From NCBI GenBank assembly GCA_947179485.1, contig OX359249.1:2914001-2978000 (forward strand): a stretch of DNA of 64,000 nt. Direction: 5' to 3'. The position numbers were made by a program, and so were the translations under genes. Below, piece by piece: positions 49,525 to 59,761 of the stretch. Below the pieces are notes generated by a model. The model searched no databases and was not told the DNA's origin. It worked only from the letters and a program-made list of their open reading frames with translations. The DNA is from Allacma fusca. Lineage: Eukaryota > Arthropoda > Collembola > Symphypleona > Sminthuridae. Numbering within the stretch: the stretch's first letter is position 1; each line of letters opens with the position of its first letter.

Positions 49525-50119
49525 CAAAGGTGTCCACCTATCCTATTTATAGGCCTATATATAGGATAAAAATAGGCAGGGTGCAAAATCCAAGTAATTA
49601 TAGGTAGTAAAATAGGGTGCAGTAATTACCGCTAAAATTAATCCTATATTATATGTAGGAGCTGCAAGAGTTCACTTTTTATTTAGGAACAAGGTAGGCA
49701 GTTTGCGATGGTAAAAATAGGCATATTTAATAATCTATTGACAAAGATTTAACCTTAAAATAAATCTCAAAAATATTCTACAAATACGTGACATTTTAGT
49801 AGTTCGATTTTTTTCATGTGTTACGATTGCACGTACATACATATATGATTTTTAGTTGAAAAAATAAGCCTCTATAGGCTAAAAATATTTCTTTATAGGC
49901 TGAAAAATAGGCCTTTCCAGGCTAAAATATAGGCCTTTATAGGCTAAAATATAGGCCTTTATAGGCTAAAATATAGGCAGAAACATTACAGGAGTATATA
50001 TGTAGGCAAATATGTAGGCAATTTATTTTTGCTCAAAAATTTAGGTTTGTATGTAGGGAAGACAAAGCTGCAAAAAATATGTAGTATTCTAGGTAGGCTG
50101 AACCTTTTGGACACCTTTG
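49525..50119. mobile_element. hAT-type MITE with internal TATAGGC repeats
   Basis: 595 bp. Ends are 'CAAAGGTGTCCACC' and the inverse 'TTTTGGACACCTTTG'. The 8-bp duplication ATAAAAAC is perfect (49517-49524 and 50120-50127). At 49866-49978 the unit 'CTTTATAGGCTAAAATATAGGC' less two bases is repeated about four times. Confidence 0.85.
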
Positions 50120-50127
50120 ATAAAAAC

Positions 50128-51772
50128 TGATGCAATAAGTACTTTCAATTCCATTTGGTTTTTCCTAATAAGAATCCCACACTTATGTGTAGTTCAATCA
50201 TTAAAATATCATCTAGACGTGGCTTATATACCCTTGTACAACACATTCAATAATGTCCTGCGTTTATACTTTCAATTGCTTGAAAAAATGAAGTCAGGCA
50301 GAATTTATGAAGTAAATGTCCACAGCTTAAAGCTATAGCGTGATAATCACTTCCTTGATCCCCTCCGGGGTACCCCGAAAGGATTCGAAACATGCTCCAC
50401 ATACAATAAATTGTGCCATTTAAAATTTTAAAATGAATAAGCAAAATTCAATAAATGATGCACAATACTTGAAATCTTTAAAGCGAATTTGGCTTTTCCC
50501 TGGACAAATGTTTTCAAGGATATATTATGTGCAAAATTGTATATGTATGAAATTTACGTTACGTGTCTATAATAGGAACACCAACTCGTCGTAAACTTCG
50601 AAGCTTTAAAACGAGTCATTTAATTTTCAGAGGTAAGAAGGATCATCAAAACATTGCGTTACGTGCCAAGGGGATCTACGACCCCCCGATTCACGTAACA
50701 AGGCATAACTTTAGTTTGTAAGGCCACACACTACCCCTGCGTTATGAATTACTTGAAGGGTCTCACTAAAACACTGAACTACTGAACTTTGCCTTAAAAC
50801 ACTGAACTACTGAACCCCCTAACTAATGAACTGCTGAACCCTAAATACTGAACCCCAACTACTGAACCGCAACTACTGAACTGCTGAACCCCAAATACTG
50901 AACCCCAACTAGTGAACCACAACTACTGAACTGCTGAACCCCAACAACTGAACTGCTGAACCCCAACAACTGAACTGCTGAACCACAACTACTGAACCCC
51001 AACTACTGATCTCCTCCAAAACACTGACCAGAACTGACCTGCTGACTGTTGATCTCTTCCAAAACACTTTCTGGTACTGACTGATGACTGCTAAATTTAT
51101 TAGAATAAATTATATAAAATATTTAATTAATTAAAATAACAGCGAACACTTACGTACCTAATTTCAGTTTACGTAGTATAATTAACAAAATTTGCATCCA
51201 TAGTGTCTTGTGTGTAGCATGTTATTTTAGGATGCAGACGGTTAGGTCAGTAATAAATTATACTGTATTTCACGGGGAACTATATTTTACGTTTTGTAAT
51301 TCAAAGCGCACACCTTAAAAAACAGCAGCATGAAGCAATGCATTTATGCAAGTAAAACGAGAGCTGTTTAGTACAAATCGTTAAATGTTAGGAATTGGTT
51401 TGCTAGAACAAATTGACAATTGAGCGCGACACGGGGGACACGCTATACAATTCCCCCCACTTTTCAGGAATCACAACTTTTTCCTAACTTTTGCTAGTTG
51501 TAATTAATTGTATTTACAAAATTTGAATCAACCTATTTCTTCTCAACTAATATGCTTACACAGTGTTGCAAAATAACTCTCATCGTAGTACACCAAAGCT
51601 GGGCGCATACCCTACATGTATGCCTACAAGTAGGCAAAATTGTAGGCTATGCTCAAATTTTCACATATAATTGAATAACATTAAGCAGGCCCGCCAGAAA
51701 CATTTTTTTCAGTTGAGTAACGGTGAAAGTACGTATGTACATGGACTTTAGTTACGGAAGGATTTTGCCTAA
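50128..51772. other. Unassigned sequence around a short-unit tandem repeat
   Basis: No exon. It contains the ACTGAAC tandem array (50772-51080) and, at 51594, a solo 'CAAAGCTGGGCGCATACC' transposon end related to the one at 47743. The rest is AT-rich and featureless to my reading. Confidence 0.4.
50772..51080 (+). repeat. Degenerate tandem repeat of ACTACTGAAC/ACTGCTGAACC words
   Basis: About 300 bases made almost wholly of CTGAAC words separated by 'CCCCAACTA', 'TGCTGAACC' or similar, with no strict period. T is scarce outside the CTG core. The edges fade into 'AACACTGACC' and 'TACTGACTG' variants. Confidence 0.85.
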
Positions 51773-51780
51773 CATATAGT

Positions 51781-52768
51781 TAGGGTATGTCGATTGAAAA
51801 TGCCCTGCAGTATTTGCCCGCCCAGCTGAAAATGCCCAAAATGCCTGCCCACATGCCCAAAAATTGGGCATGTGGGCAGCTGTTGAAAATGCCCTCATTT
51901 TGGCCATTTTGGGCAGGGCAAGTTGGGCATTTTCAGCTGGGCGGGCAAATAATATAAATCCAAATGCATGAAAGTGCAGCCAAGGAAACGTTACAAATGT
52001 GAATGTCTGGTTATTCGTTTGTTCGTAATATATTATAATGGCAAAAACAGCCAAATCAATTTAATTTCATTGATATGAAGTGATATTATTTATGAATATA
52101 TTCTATGAAAATAAATTTCTATGTAAACAATAATATGAAATAAATTTACATATGCGTCACTGACGGGCGGGCAGAAATATTATTTTCTTTTGAAGTACGA
52201 ACTCCTAAATTAAAAATCTGAGGGTAAGGGATCAGTCAAAATTTTAATGGGTGATGAAACTGAATTTTATACTCATTTTATTCTGCATCAATACTGTCTG
52301 CTGTTTGCAAGAATCAGCCAAAAATGGCTCGAGAAAAAGCCAATATACATACATCCTCCATTCAGGTCCCCAAAAATTGTTGTTTCTAGTTTTATGGTGT
52401 ATAAAACAATTATTGTATGGTTCAACTTTTAACCGAAATGACATTTCTGATCGCAGTAATATACATGTATAGGGGTATGTGAATATTCCCAGGATGGTGG
52501 AAATTCATTTTCTTCTGCAGTTTGCAAAAATAGTTCCTAGAATAATTTAATTTATAGCCGTATCGTGTACAGGTATTTCACAAATTGTAATGTTCAATAT
52601 GACCTATGGTATCCAAACGTATTTCATCACCGGCTGAATTAACTTCGTCAACATAATGACATAAATCTAATAAAATTTTCAAGGTAATTTCGAACGATTT
52701 TTGTCCAAAATTACAAAGACATTTTCAAATCCATTGTCAAATGTATAGATTCAAATCGACATACCCTA
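51781..52768. mobile_element. hAT-type non-autonomous element with inner hairpin
   Basis: 988 bp. It begins 'TAGGGTATGTCGATTG' and ends 'AATCGACATACCCTA'. The 8-bp duplication CATATAGT is perfect (51773-51780 and 52769-52776). At 51812-51950 there is a hairpin whose arms read 'TTTGCCCGCCCAGCTG' and its inverse. Open frames across the GCCC-rich hairpin are incidental. Confidence 0.85.
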
Positions 52769-52789
52769 CATATAGTACAAGGGATTGCA

Positions 52790-52987
52790 AGTTACAACGG
52801 CGTTCGAAGGCTGTAAAATTAACATGTTCCTTCACATTCCATTATTTCTGCAAAGTGCAGAGGCCTTCGTTCAGACTTCGTTTCATTCCCAGCCTTCCTT
52901 CCGTTCCCTTCATAATTGCCGAAGCTAACACTTTATTCGTTCAAAGAAGCCTTCTTTGAAGGAAATCCTTCGAAGTATGGACACCTC
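52790..52987. mobile_element. Solo hAT-like end with CTTCGAAG repeats
   Basis: 'CTTCGAAGTATGGACACCTCTG' less two bases closes a region full of GAAGCCTTC / CTTCGTT words. It looks like the right end of a CAGAGGTGTCC-type hAT element. No left end was found; the 51781-52768 insertion may have split it. Confidence 0.35.
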
Positions 52988-53907
52988 TGGTCGAGAAGCA
53001 TAGAGAGATGAGCGAGCTGAAAAAGCTCTCCTCTGCGACAGAGTTTCAACCTTTCAGCCCGCTGTGCTTTTCTCGGCTTGCTGTATATACCACCGACTTG
53101 CTTGGCTATATTGTGAAATAATATAGTACATAGCGGGTATTTTGTGTATGTCAATCCGAGGACTCGTGTCTTCTTCAATAGACAATTTACAACTGGGATT
53201 TTCAATTTTGTTTCAATCATTGTTGTAAATACTTGTGATTTGTTGGGAGAACTAGCAAGTTGGACAGCTAACGGGATATTTTGCGCAGTAGTATGGGATC
53301 TACGAACTACAGAGGTTTCAACAAAATGATGTCGAATCCAGGTAAATCTCCGATATAAAGAAACAAATTGTATTCATAGCTAATGTGGGTCAGTAAGTCT
53401 TGGAAATTATATATGTGTATTTAACTAATTTTTGATGAAATATTGTAGATGAAGATCACATGGATCATGCGAATCGAACAATGGCTGAGACTTTGTCAAT
53501 GAAAGTTGGACAATAGAAAAGTGTAAGTGCAATCAACAAATTATTATGATAAATAACCAATTTTAAAATGTACTCAACCAAATGAAGTGTTACTTTTCGG
53601 TACTAATTACCAAAATGTTTATATTTACCCGGTGTTTCTGCATTTGTTGAATACAATTTAGTATTTTAGGGAATAGTATTGTATTTTTTGGAGTCGAGGA
53701 AGTGAACTCATTTGAATGTATGGATATACAGTTGGCCATTGATTTGGACGGAGAAACCCGCGATCATTTACTGCTGCTGGACGGTGTCGGTGATGACATG
53801 GACTCAACTTCTCACAGAATGGGGGGAAGTTCTGGTCGTCTTCGGAACATGAATCGTAATCGAGGTCTTGCAGGGAAGAAATTGACACTTTGTGTCGGAC
53901 TTTCCGT

Positions 53908-54731
53908 TAGAGCATCTCGGGCGGTTAAAATTTACGGGTAAGCCCGCAAAAAGCCCGGCCCGCACGGGCTTCGAGCGGGTACGGGTAAAAATTATTACGT
54001 TTGACGGATTACGGGCGGGTACGGTCTTTTCATCGCGGTTAAAAAAGACCGTGAAAGCCCGTAAAAGCCCGTGAGAAATTCCATTAGTTGTGAATGCAGG
54101 AGCAGCGGTTGTGAATGTACATAGACTTGAATGACTTGAACGAATTTCAGACGTTTGCAATTTTAGCTTTCAAACAAACTAACGCTTGGTGTACGACAGA
54201 GCATCACCCCGTGGGATATTTTAGGCCCGTGCCCGTCTGTACGACTGTTAATAAATAACAAAGGCAGGTATGCAAGAAAAGTTTTCTTGCATACCTGCAT
54301 TTGTTATTTAGTAAGTTTCATTTCGCTCTTCATTACTGTGAAAAATTCCATTTAGTCTATAAGATGAATCCTTCTAGTAGTTCAAGTATTTGTAATAAAA
54401 ATCCAGAAGTTAACATTGTAATAAATTCAAGAACGCCACCAGAAGTGCTTACCAAAGCCGAAATAGCAGCATAAGCTTTTGTATTGCCTTCTTAATAAAC
54501 AAGATAGTTTAACGACTGTATGTAACCGTCAAGAACACCAATATTTTAAAATACAGTTTTTCAGTATTTAAGATGTATGGTATTTGCGGGCGGGCTACGG
54601 GCTTTTTTTAATTTTGCGGGCCGGGCCGGGCTTTTTTGATAGACACTAATTTCGGGCCGGGCGGGTACGGGTAAAACGTTACGAGCCACGGGCGGGCACG
54701 GGCCTAAAATATCCCACGGGGTGATGCTCTA
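53908..54731. mobile_element. hAT-type element inserted in the BET1 copy
   Basis: 824 bp. Ends are TAGAGCATC and GATGCTCTA, with the perfect 8-bp duplication CTTTCCGT (53900-53907 and 54732-54739). Both subterminal regions are GC-rich arrays of GCCCG/CGGGC words, such as 'GCGGGTACGGGTAAAA', in mirror orientation. An inner copy of the right terminus, inverted, occurs at 54199 ('AGAGCATCACCCCGTGGG'), suggesting a rearranged or nested element. No transposase frame is seen. It is absent from copy 1, so it inserted after the duplication, or on that copy's lineage. Confidence 0.9.
54252..54310. repeat. 59-bp near-perfect palindrome
   Basis: Arms of 29 bases (54252-54280 and 54282-54310) around a single G, containing 'GCAGGTATGCAAGAAAA' and its inverse, with one mismatch. 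It lies in the middle of the 53908-54731 element. Confidence 0.85.
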
Positions 54732-55195
54732 CTTTCCGTGACTGTCCTTCTCTTTTTTCTGTATTATTTGATGTCAAGGTCCCCATCATCTGATTAATGT
54801 AGAAATATCGAAGAAGTGGTGCGCATTGGGTTGGCCTTCCGCGTTACGTAATATGAAAGGGGAAGCACCATGATCGGGATGGTTTACAGACGTTAACCGT
54901 ATTTTTATATTTCTTCATGAGTATACTTGAGCATAAGATAAGTAAAACTTTTAGTGCATTCAAAATTATCGTGTAATTATGTAAAACCTACTATGCTGTA
55001 GATGAATTTTGTACAGATTAAAGTATTTCACACTTGAAGCCTTGGCAGGGAAATAATTGTATGCGTTTGATTATTCGGGATTTCCTCATCTAAAATTCAA
55101 CAAACTCTGTTTTATTTATTTACTAATTAAAACGCAACGTTGGGGAAAAGGGCATTTAATTGAGGTTTTACAACAAAAAAGTTCTTTTATTGAAG

Positions 55196-55201
55196 CCAAT
55201 A
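55196..55201 (-). terminator. Candidate polyadenylation signal of the receptor-like gene
   Basis: TTTATT on the plus strand is AATAAA on the minus strand, about 120 bases past the stop at 55318. It lies inside the duplicated BET1 block, so the two convergent genes may overlap at their 3' ends. Confidence 0.35.
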
Positions 55202-55264
55202 AATTAGTAATCATTCCATAACATTTTTTTTTCTGCACCCTTAACTAACGAATAAATAGTTTAG

Positions 55265-55294
55265 CCATAATAAATAAATAAATAAATAAATAAT
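55265..55294. repeat. (AATA)n microsatellite
   Basis: About six AAAT/AATA units between the end of the duplication and the stop of the receptor-like gene. Confidence 0.85.
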
Positions 55295-55317
55295 ATAAAT
55301 TGTAACTCTAAAGGTTG

Positions 55318-58300
55318 CTAGCTGGAATGATTCCTATATTTTTGTCTTGACTGAAGGTGTTGTTGGAAAAGTAAAAATATGAACATTAAAGTGAGTAAAG
55401 CTGTAGTTGATGTTGATAAGTTGTCGCCGGTAGGTAGAATATTCTCTCGTTGGAAATTATTTGTCCACCCTTGGATCGTGCCTGCGATAAAGCATATAGG
55501 GCTACCAATCACATTTACTGCAAAGCCAGTCCAGCTGAACTCGTCGGAATAACCTAGTGTGTACTTCATATACTTGGCCCAAGGGATTGCAAAAGTGGCT
55601 ACAATTTCGGTGAATTCCTTGGATTGACGCATTTTCTCCACCAGCGGTGTCGCCAACATTTTGTAGCCCTGGGGAGAGTTCAAAAAATTATTAGTTATAA
55701 TTATGTATTGCATAATACTTTAAAGCTTTGGCACAGAAACTACGAGTTTAATCCACCGTTCATTCTGGTGTACTACAGTAAATTAAATTTGGAATTACCT
55801 TGTGAATCATTGGAGATTGCTGAATAATTTGTCGACCAAACTCGGCATCTGCTAGGAAGGTGTCAATATCCAAATAACCCTGTCTGAACAATTCAGTGCA
55901 AATGACGGTCGTTTCCGAGAAAGCTCTTCCCAAGAGGGCGCCACAAGAACCGAATACACCAACAAAGCATGGTCCTGTGCAAGCGGGTGGAAGCGTTCCC
56001 AATGGCAGTCGGCCCAGGACTAGCACACACATAGCGCAACCTGTTGCTGCTCCAACGCAAGACCCGACGAACGGTTTTGAAGCTTTCAAAACCTGTCGTA
56101 ACTCTGGCAATGGTTTCGGAGCGGGGGGAGGTGGTGCAGTTGTTGATGTCACGTCTTCAGAAACAATAGGGATGTCGAACCGCCTGAAGTATTAAATCAT
56201 ATGAATTAGCTGTGTTTATAATTTCTCAATAACCGACGGAACATAATTCTTTGATAATTTTCCAGACTAAACTTATAAGGGATTTTTGTAACAATAACTG
56301 TAATCTCCAAAAATTCCAGGAATGTTATTAAGATTGGAGCTCACTCTATTGAGAAAAATTAGTTCTCACCAATCAATTTCGGCAATTTATTTTTAGAAAC
56401 TATGTAACTCATGTACTAGTCATGTCCGTTTGGTTTTATAGCTGACAATGGCTGGACTTACGTGGTTAAGGTAGGAAGAGTTGAGGGATTGAAGGAACCA
56501 CCGTTTTGACCTCCGTAATAGGCGTTTCCGAAAGCATTAGAGTCATCTCTGGAATACAAAACTTTCGCTTGATTCGCGTAAGATTGAGGTGCGTTGTAGC
56601 CATAGTAAGCCCTGTAACGATTCTGGGCCTGCCTCTTTTCCCTGGATGCAAAGTGGGACCGGAAGCACTTAACCGGGTCACTAAATCTTCCCCCTGGGGT
56701 GCAAGCAATTTTCATTGTAGTTCTGCTTTCATCCGCATGTCGGCACATAAATGTGATTCCATAGCCATGCTGATTCGGAATCAGTAAATGATAGGGAAGA
56801 TTTTCTTTTTTGAACAAGTAAGTGGTCGCAATTTGGCTGAAGGGGTCATGAGTCATAATTTCCATGAAGTGTTCTTGACAGTCGGACGAGTTAGAAGTGC
56901 CGCTAGCAAAGCGGGTAAGTTCTTCTTTGGTCAACATGGATGAGGTGGCCACGTTGTACTCCGTAATGAGATATTGTCCTTCGATGGTTTCTACGATATT
57001 GATTACATCCTCCAGAATCCATTTTGACGGCTGAAGGAGCGTTACCAACGGAGACACTAGTTCTGGGACAGCAGAAACGCCGAAGTACAATCCTTCCTGG
57101 CGATAGCCATCTGAATCGAAGCTGACTTCCCCTGACATTCCTTGCATGGGAAGTGCGAGGTCAAGATTGTTTTTCACGTAATTCCTGGCTGCCCATGCTG
57201 CGTCGTAGGCCAAGATCGAGGATAAAATTCGGGGACTGGCTTCTAAAGTAAATAAGTTGAAAATATGCCATTTATATTTTAATTTGTATTTTTAATACCT
57301 AAATATCACCAGTTAATTTTTTCCCAAGATTTGAAATTATTGTAGCTAAGTATGAGCATTAAAATTTTAATTGTGGACTAAAATGATACCATAATGTAAA
57401 ACCAATAATAGTATTCTAAAGTACATGACCATGTCTTTTAAAACCAATGTTACAAACAAACAACAGGGCTTTCAAGAAACACAGGTTCATACCTTCATAA
57501 ATATTAACGATTAAGTCGGGGAAAATATTGAAAGAATAAATGTGCAGTTACTCTATGCTCGAATTTTTCGTGTGCAAACTCATCCTCAACCCTGTAATGT
57601 ATATGATTAAAGCAAACGAGCAAATAGAGATGAAGTAAGGGAGAAATATAACTGCACACATCGTCTGCGGTGACCTGCACTAATCCATATGTAACAGCTA
57701 ACGAGGAGCAACAGCCGTCATTTCTTACAAAGTGTGAATTAATTCTAATAATTTAACCCATAGTCCAACTTCACGTCAAGCCAAGGTCCATACGTCTGTA
57801 AAGCGTATGATCTAAAATGTATCTATTAAATTCAAAAATTCATTCAAATTCATACAAATACATTTAAGTGGGAGTCTTGAGCGCTATTCTTCTCTCAATT
57901 TCCGGATAGTTTTACAAGAGCAACATTTTGCTAACGTATAGGTAATAAATGTGAGAAGTCGGCAGACTAGTCATTTGAAAACTGTTTGTTATGCAAGGAA
58001 ATGTCAAAGTAATGATGGCGTCTCGTATTTGCAATAATTACAATGCAACTACTCATAGTGTAAACTAGAGTCTCCGCAAAAGCAATAAAATTTAACTCTT
58101 CTAGTGAGGGGTTATGATTTAAAATCTATGATTATAATAATTATAATCATAGATTATTATAAAGGCAAAAAATACGTATATTGTGGTAAATGGGAATTTG
58201 GCATGATATTTTGACCCTCGAAGAATGCTTGTATGAGAGGAGCTCTTATACGGAGAGTGCATTCATGTAACTTGTTATAAAGTCACGTAGTACGCCAAGT

Positions 58301-59761
58301 GCTCTCTCTCTCTTATAATCTATAAAAGTAGCCATTTTAAACTGTGAAATACAACAATGAATACATTAAAATTCGAAACATCAACACTGCGGCAACCTGA
58401 AACATTTCCAAATATTTTGTAACAATAACGCTCTAATAATAAATGATCGTTTAGCGAGTGCATTATAAAACGATAAATTGTGCGGTTATGTAAATGTTGC
58501 GAATGCCGTTTTATACGGGCATCTCTAGTAAGGGGTAGTTACAGAAGTTACAGAAGAGCACTCCTGTACGAAGTTGCTAGTTTTTGTTATAGTAAAAGGT
58601 AAATGTCAAATTTCAAGCTATAAAACACTTCTTAGCAGAATACTGTACTTATATAATTTGTATTATAATATAATAAGTATAATAGGAAAAAATGTGACTT
58701 CCTAAGATACATTTGAACTTGTATGAAGCATTTTATTGCAATTTTTCACAATTACCGGTTTTGTGAGTCAGCTCCCGTAAAGTTTTTCTTCTAGATGGAT
58801 TGTCCCAGCCCCGCGTCCCGACGAAATGTACGGAGTAGATTCCAAAAGTGGCATTGCTTCTTAAATTGCTACTCTCTGGTCCTCTTAATGCCCACTCCTC
58901 ATATTGCATCAAATTAGGAGAAAACCATCGCATTTGTAGAATGTTCTTACTTTCATTTGCAACCTCCATGACAGTTTGACTCCCTTGGGTAGCTAGCAAA
59001 AGAATTCCGGTACTGATGCCGGAATTTCTTTCATCGTTCAATACTTCCTGCAAACTCGGACTTTTTTCCCCCTGCACAACAAATAACGGGGAAGAGACTC
59101 CTATGGGCTCGGTTCTGTGATGCCCGGCTGCAATGAAATGCTGGAGAAATTCCAACTGGGCCGGATCGTCCCGGTCCAAAATAGGAATTAATGTCTTCAC
59201 CCCAATCTTCTCCACCCGATTTAGTAAAGCTGTGCTAAGGGCCATCTCACTCATTTGTAAACAAAGTACTTGGACGGAAGTCTTCGGAAGTGTATTTTTG
59301 GGGACTAGGCGGGGAGTGAAAACTTTGAGTACTCGACGACTCTTAAACTGATCATAAATCTGGATGAATTGAGTGAGGGCTTGAGGTTCCAGAAGTGACA
59401 CCATTGCATTGGTTCTATTGTTTATGATCCATTGAGTACTCGTGAGGAGAGCTGTGGTCAAGGGAGGGTCCATTCTACCCAAATCAATGTACTGGGGCAA
59501 GAAGTCGCCTTCATTAAGATTGTAGAACGCCATCTGGACGGCCGTCAACAGTTCCAACTGGTATTCCCGATCTAGACTTGAAGAGTCATACAAGACGGTG
59601 ATTTTACCGGATTTCGTGACCCCATTCACCAAAGTCACATCATTTCCCTTTTGCTTCCCACTCAAATACAAGGAATCCGAGAGAATTCGAGGGTCAATCC
59701 CAACTACTTGCTCAATAGTTGTCACAATCAAAATAAATAGTACCAATGTTCTGCACTCCAT
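55318..59761 (-). CDS. Secreted/membrane protein: PBP1 (ANF-receptor-like) ectodomain plus novel Gly/Cys-rich C-terminus
   Basis: Four exons on the minus strand: 59761-58756, 57242-56462, 56183-55799, 55668-55318. Splice phases 1, 2 and 0 all agree and yield 840 residues. Residues 1-21 are a signal peptide. About 50-430 read as a periplasmic-binding-protein type I fold, as in ligand-binding receptor ectodomains: 'LLTAVQMAFYNLNEG' (71-85) and 'LAYDAAWAARNYV' (346-358), then 'GMSGEVSFDSDGYRQ' (370-384), the classic closing strands. Residues 457-528 have four Cys. R536-E-K-R539 is a furin-type site before a Tyr/Asn/Gly-rich linker. After a Pro-rich stretch (613-622) comes an unfamiliar module (634-690) with C638, C645, C648, C664, C668 and C676 among glycines, then 'EFSWTGFAVNVIGSPICFIA'. 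The C-terminus has a hydrophobic segment (about 813-825) that could anchor it. N-glycosylation sites: NRT 115, NES 269, NAT 303, NSS 453. No kinase, cyclase or seven-helix part exists. Ligand unknown. Confidence 0.75.
58123..58155. repeat. 33-bp AT palindrome
   Basis: 'AATCTATGATTATAAT' followed by A and the exact inverse. Lies in an intron, between two diverged MITE arms. Confidence 0.85.
58234..58267. repeat. CAGT-MITE right arm
   Basis: 'GCTCTTATACGGAGAGTGC' then 'ATTCATG' and TA. The left end is not clear. It is one of only a few copies beyond 35 kb. Confidence 0.5.

Larger units (their letters stand above)
53293..54797 (+). pseudogene. BET1-family SNARE, copy 2 (nonsense plus transposon insertion)
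   Basis: Exons correspond to 53293-53341, 53449-53522 and 53732-54797. Exon 2 has TAG at 53514-53516 where copy 1 has TTG, stopping the protein after residue 38, before the SNARE core. Exon 3 is split by an 824-bp hAT element (53908-54731) inside the codons for the membrane anchor; the remainder resumes at 54740. Other changes are Pro14 to Ser and Gln26 to Arg. At the position of copy 1's Pro55 this copy has Leu, the more family-like residue. The His in place of the central Gln is shared, so that change came before the duplication. Splice sites are intact, so a transcript is still possible. Confidence 0.88.
53140..55240 (+). repeat. Segmental duplication, copy 2 (BET1 locus)
   Basis: Direct copy of 35707-37096, from 'GAGGACTCGTGTCTTCTTC' in the leader to the shared 'CATTCCATAACATTTTTTTT' past the gene. 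After removing the transposon insertion, substitutions are few, so the duplication is fairly recent. The far end abuts the 3' end of the minus-strand receptor-like gene. Confidence 0.9.
57243..58755 (-). other. First intron of the receptor-like gene
   Basis: 1.5 kb, AT-rich. It holds a MITE right arm (58234-58267) and a 33-bp palindrome (58123-58155). No additional exon is apparent, and the flanking exon phases fit without one. Confidence 0.5.

Noticed and set aside
51752-52054. 100-codon minus-strand open frame
   Set aside because: It crosses a transposon boundary and a GC-rich hairpin; its composition follows the GCCC repeats.
53804-54160. 118-codon minus-strand open frame
   Set aside because: It is antisense to the BET1 copy and runs into the hAT insertion; no motif.
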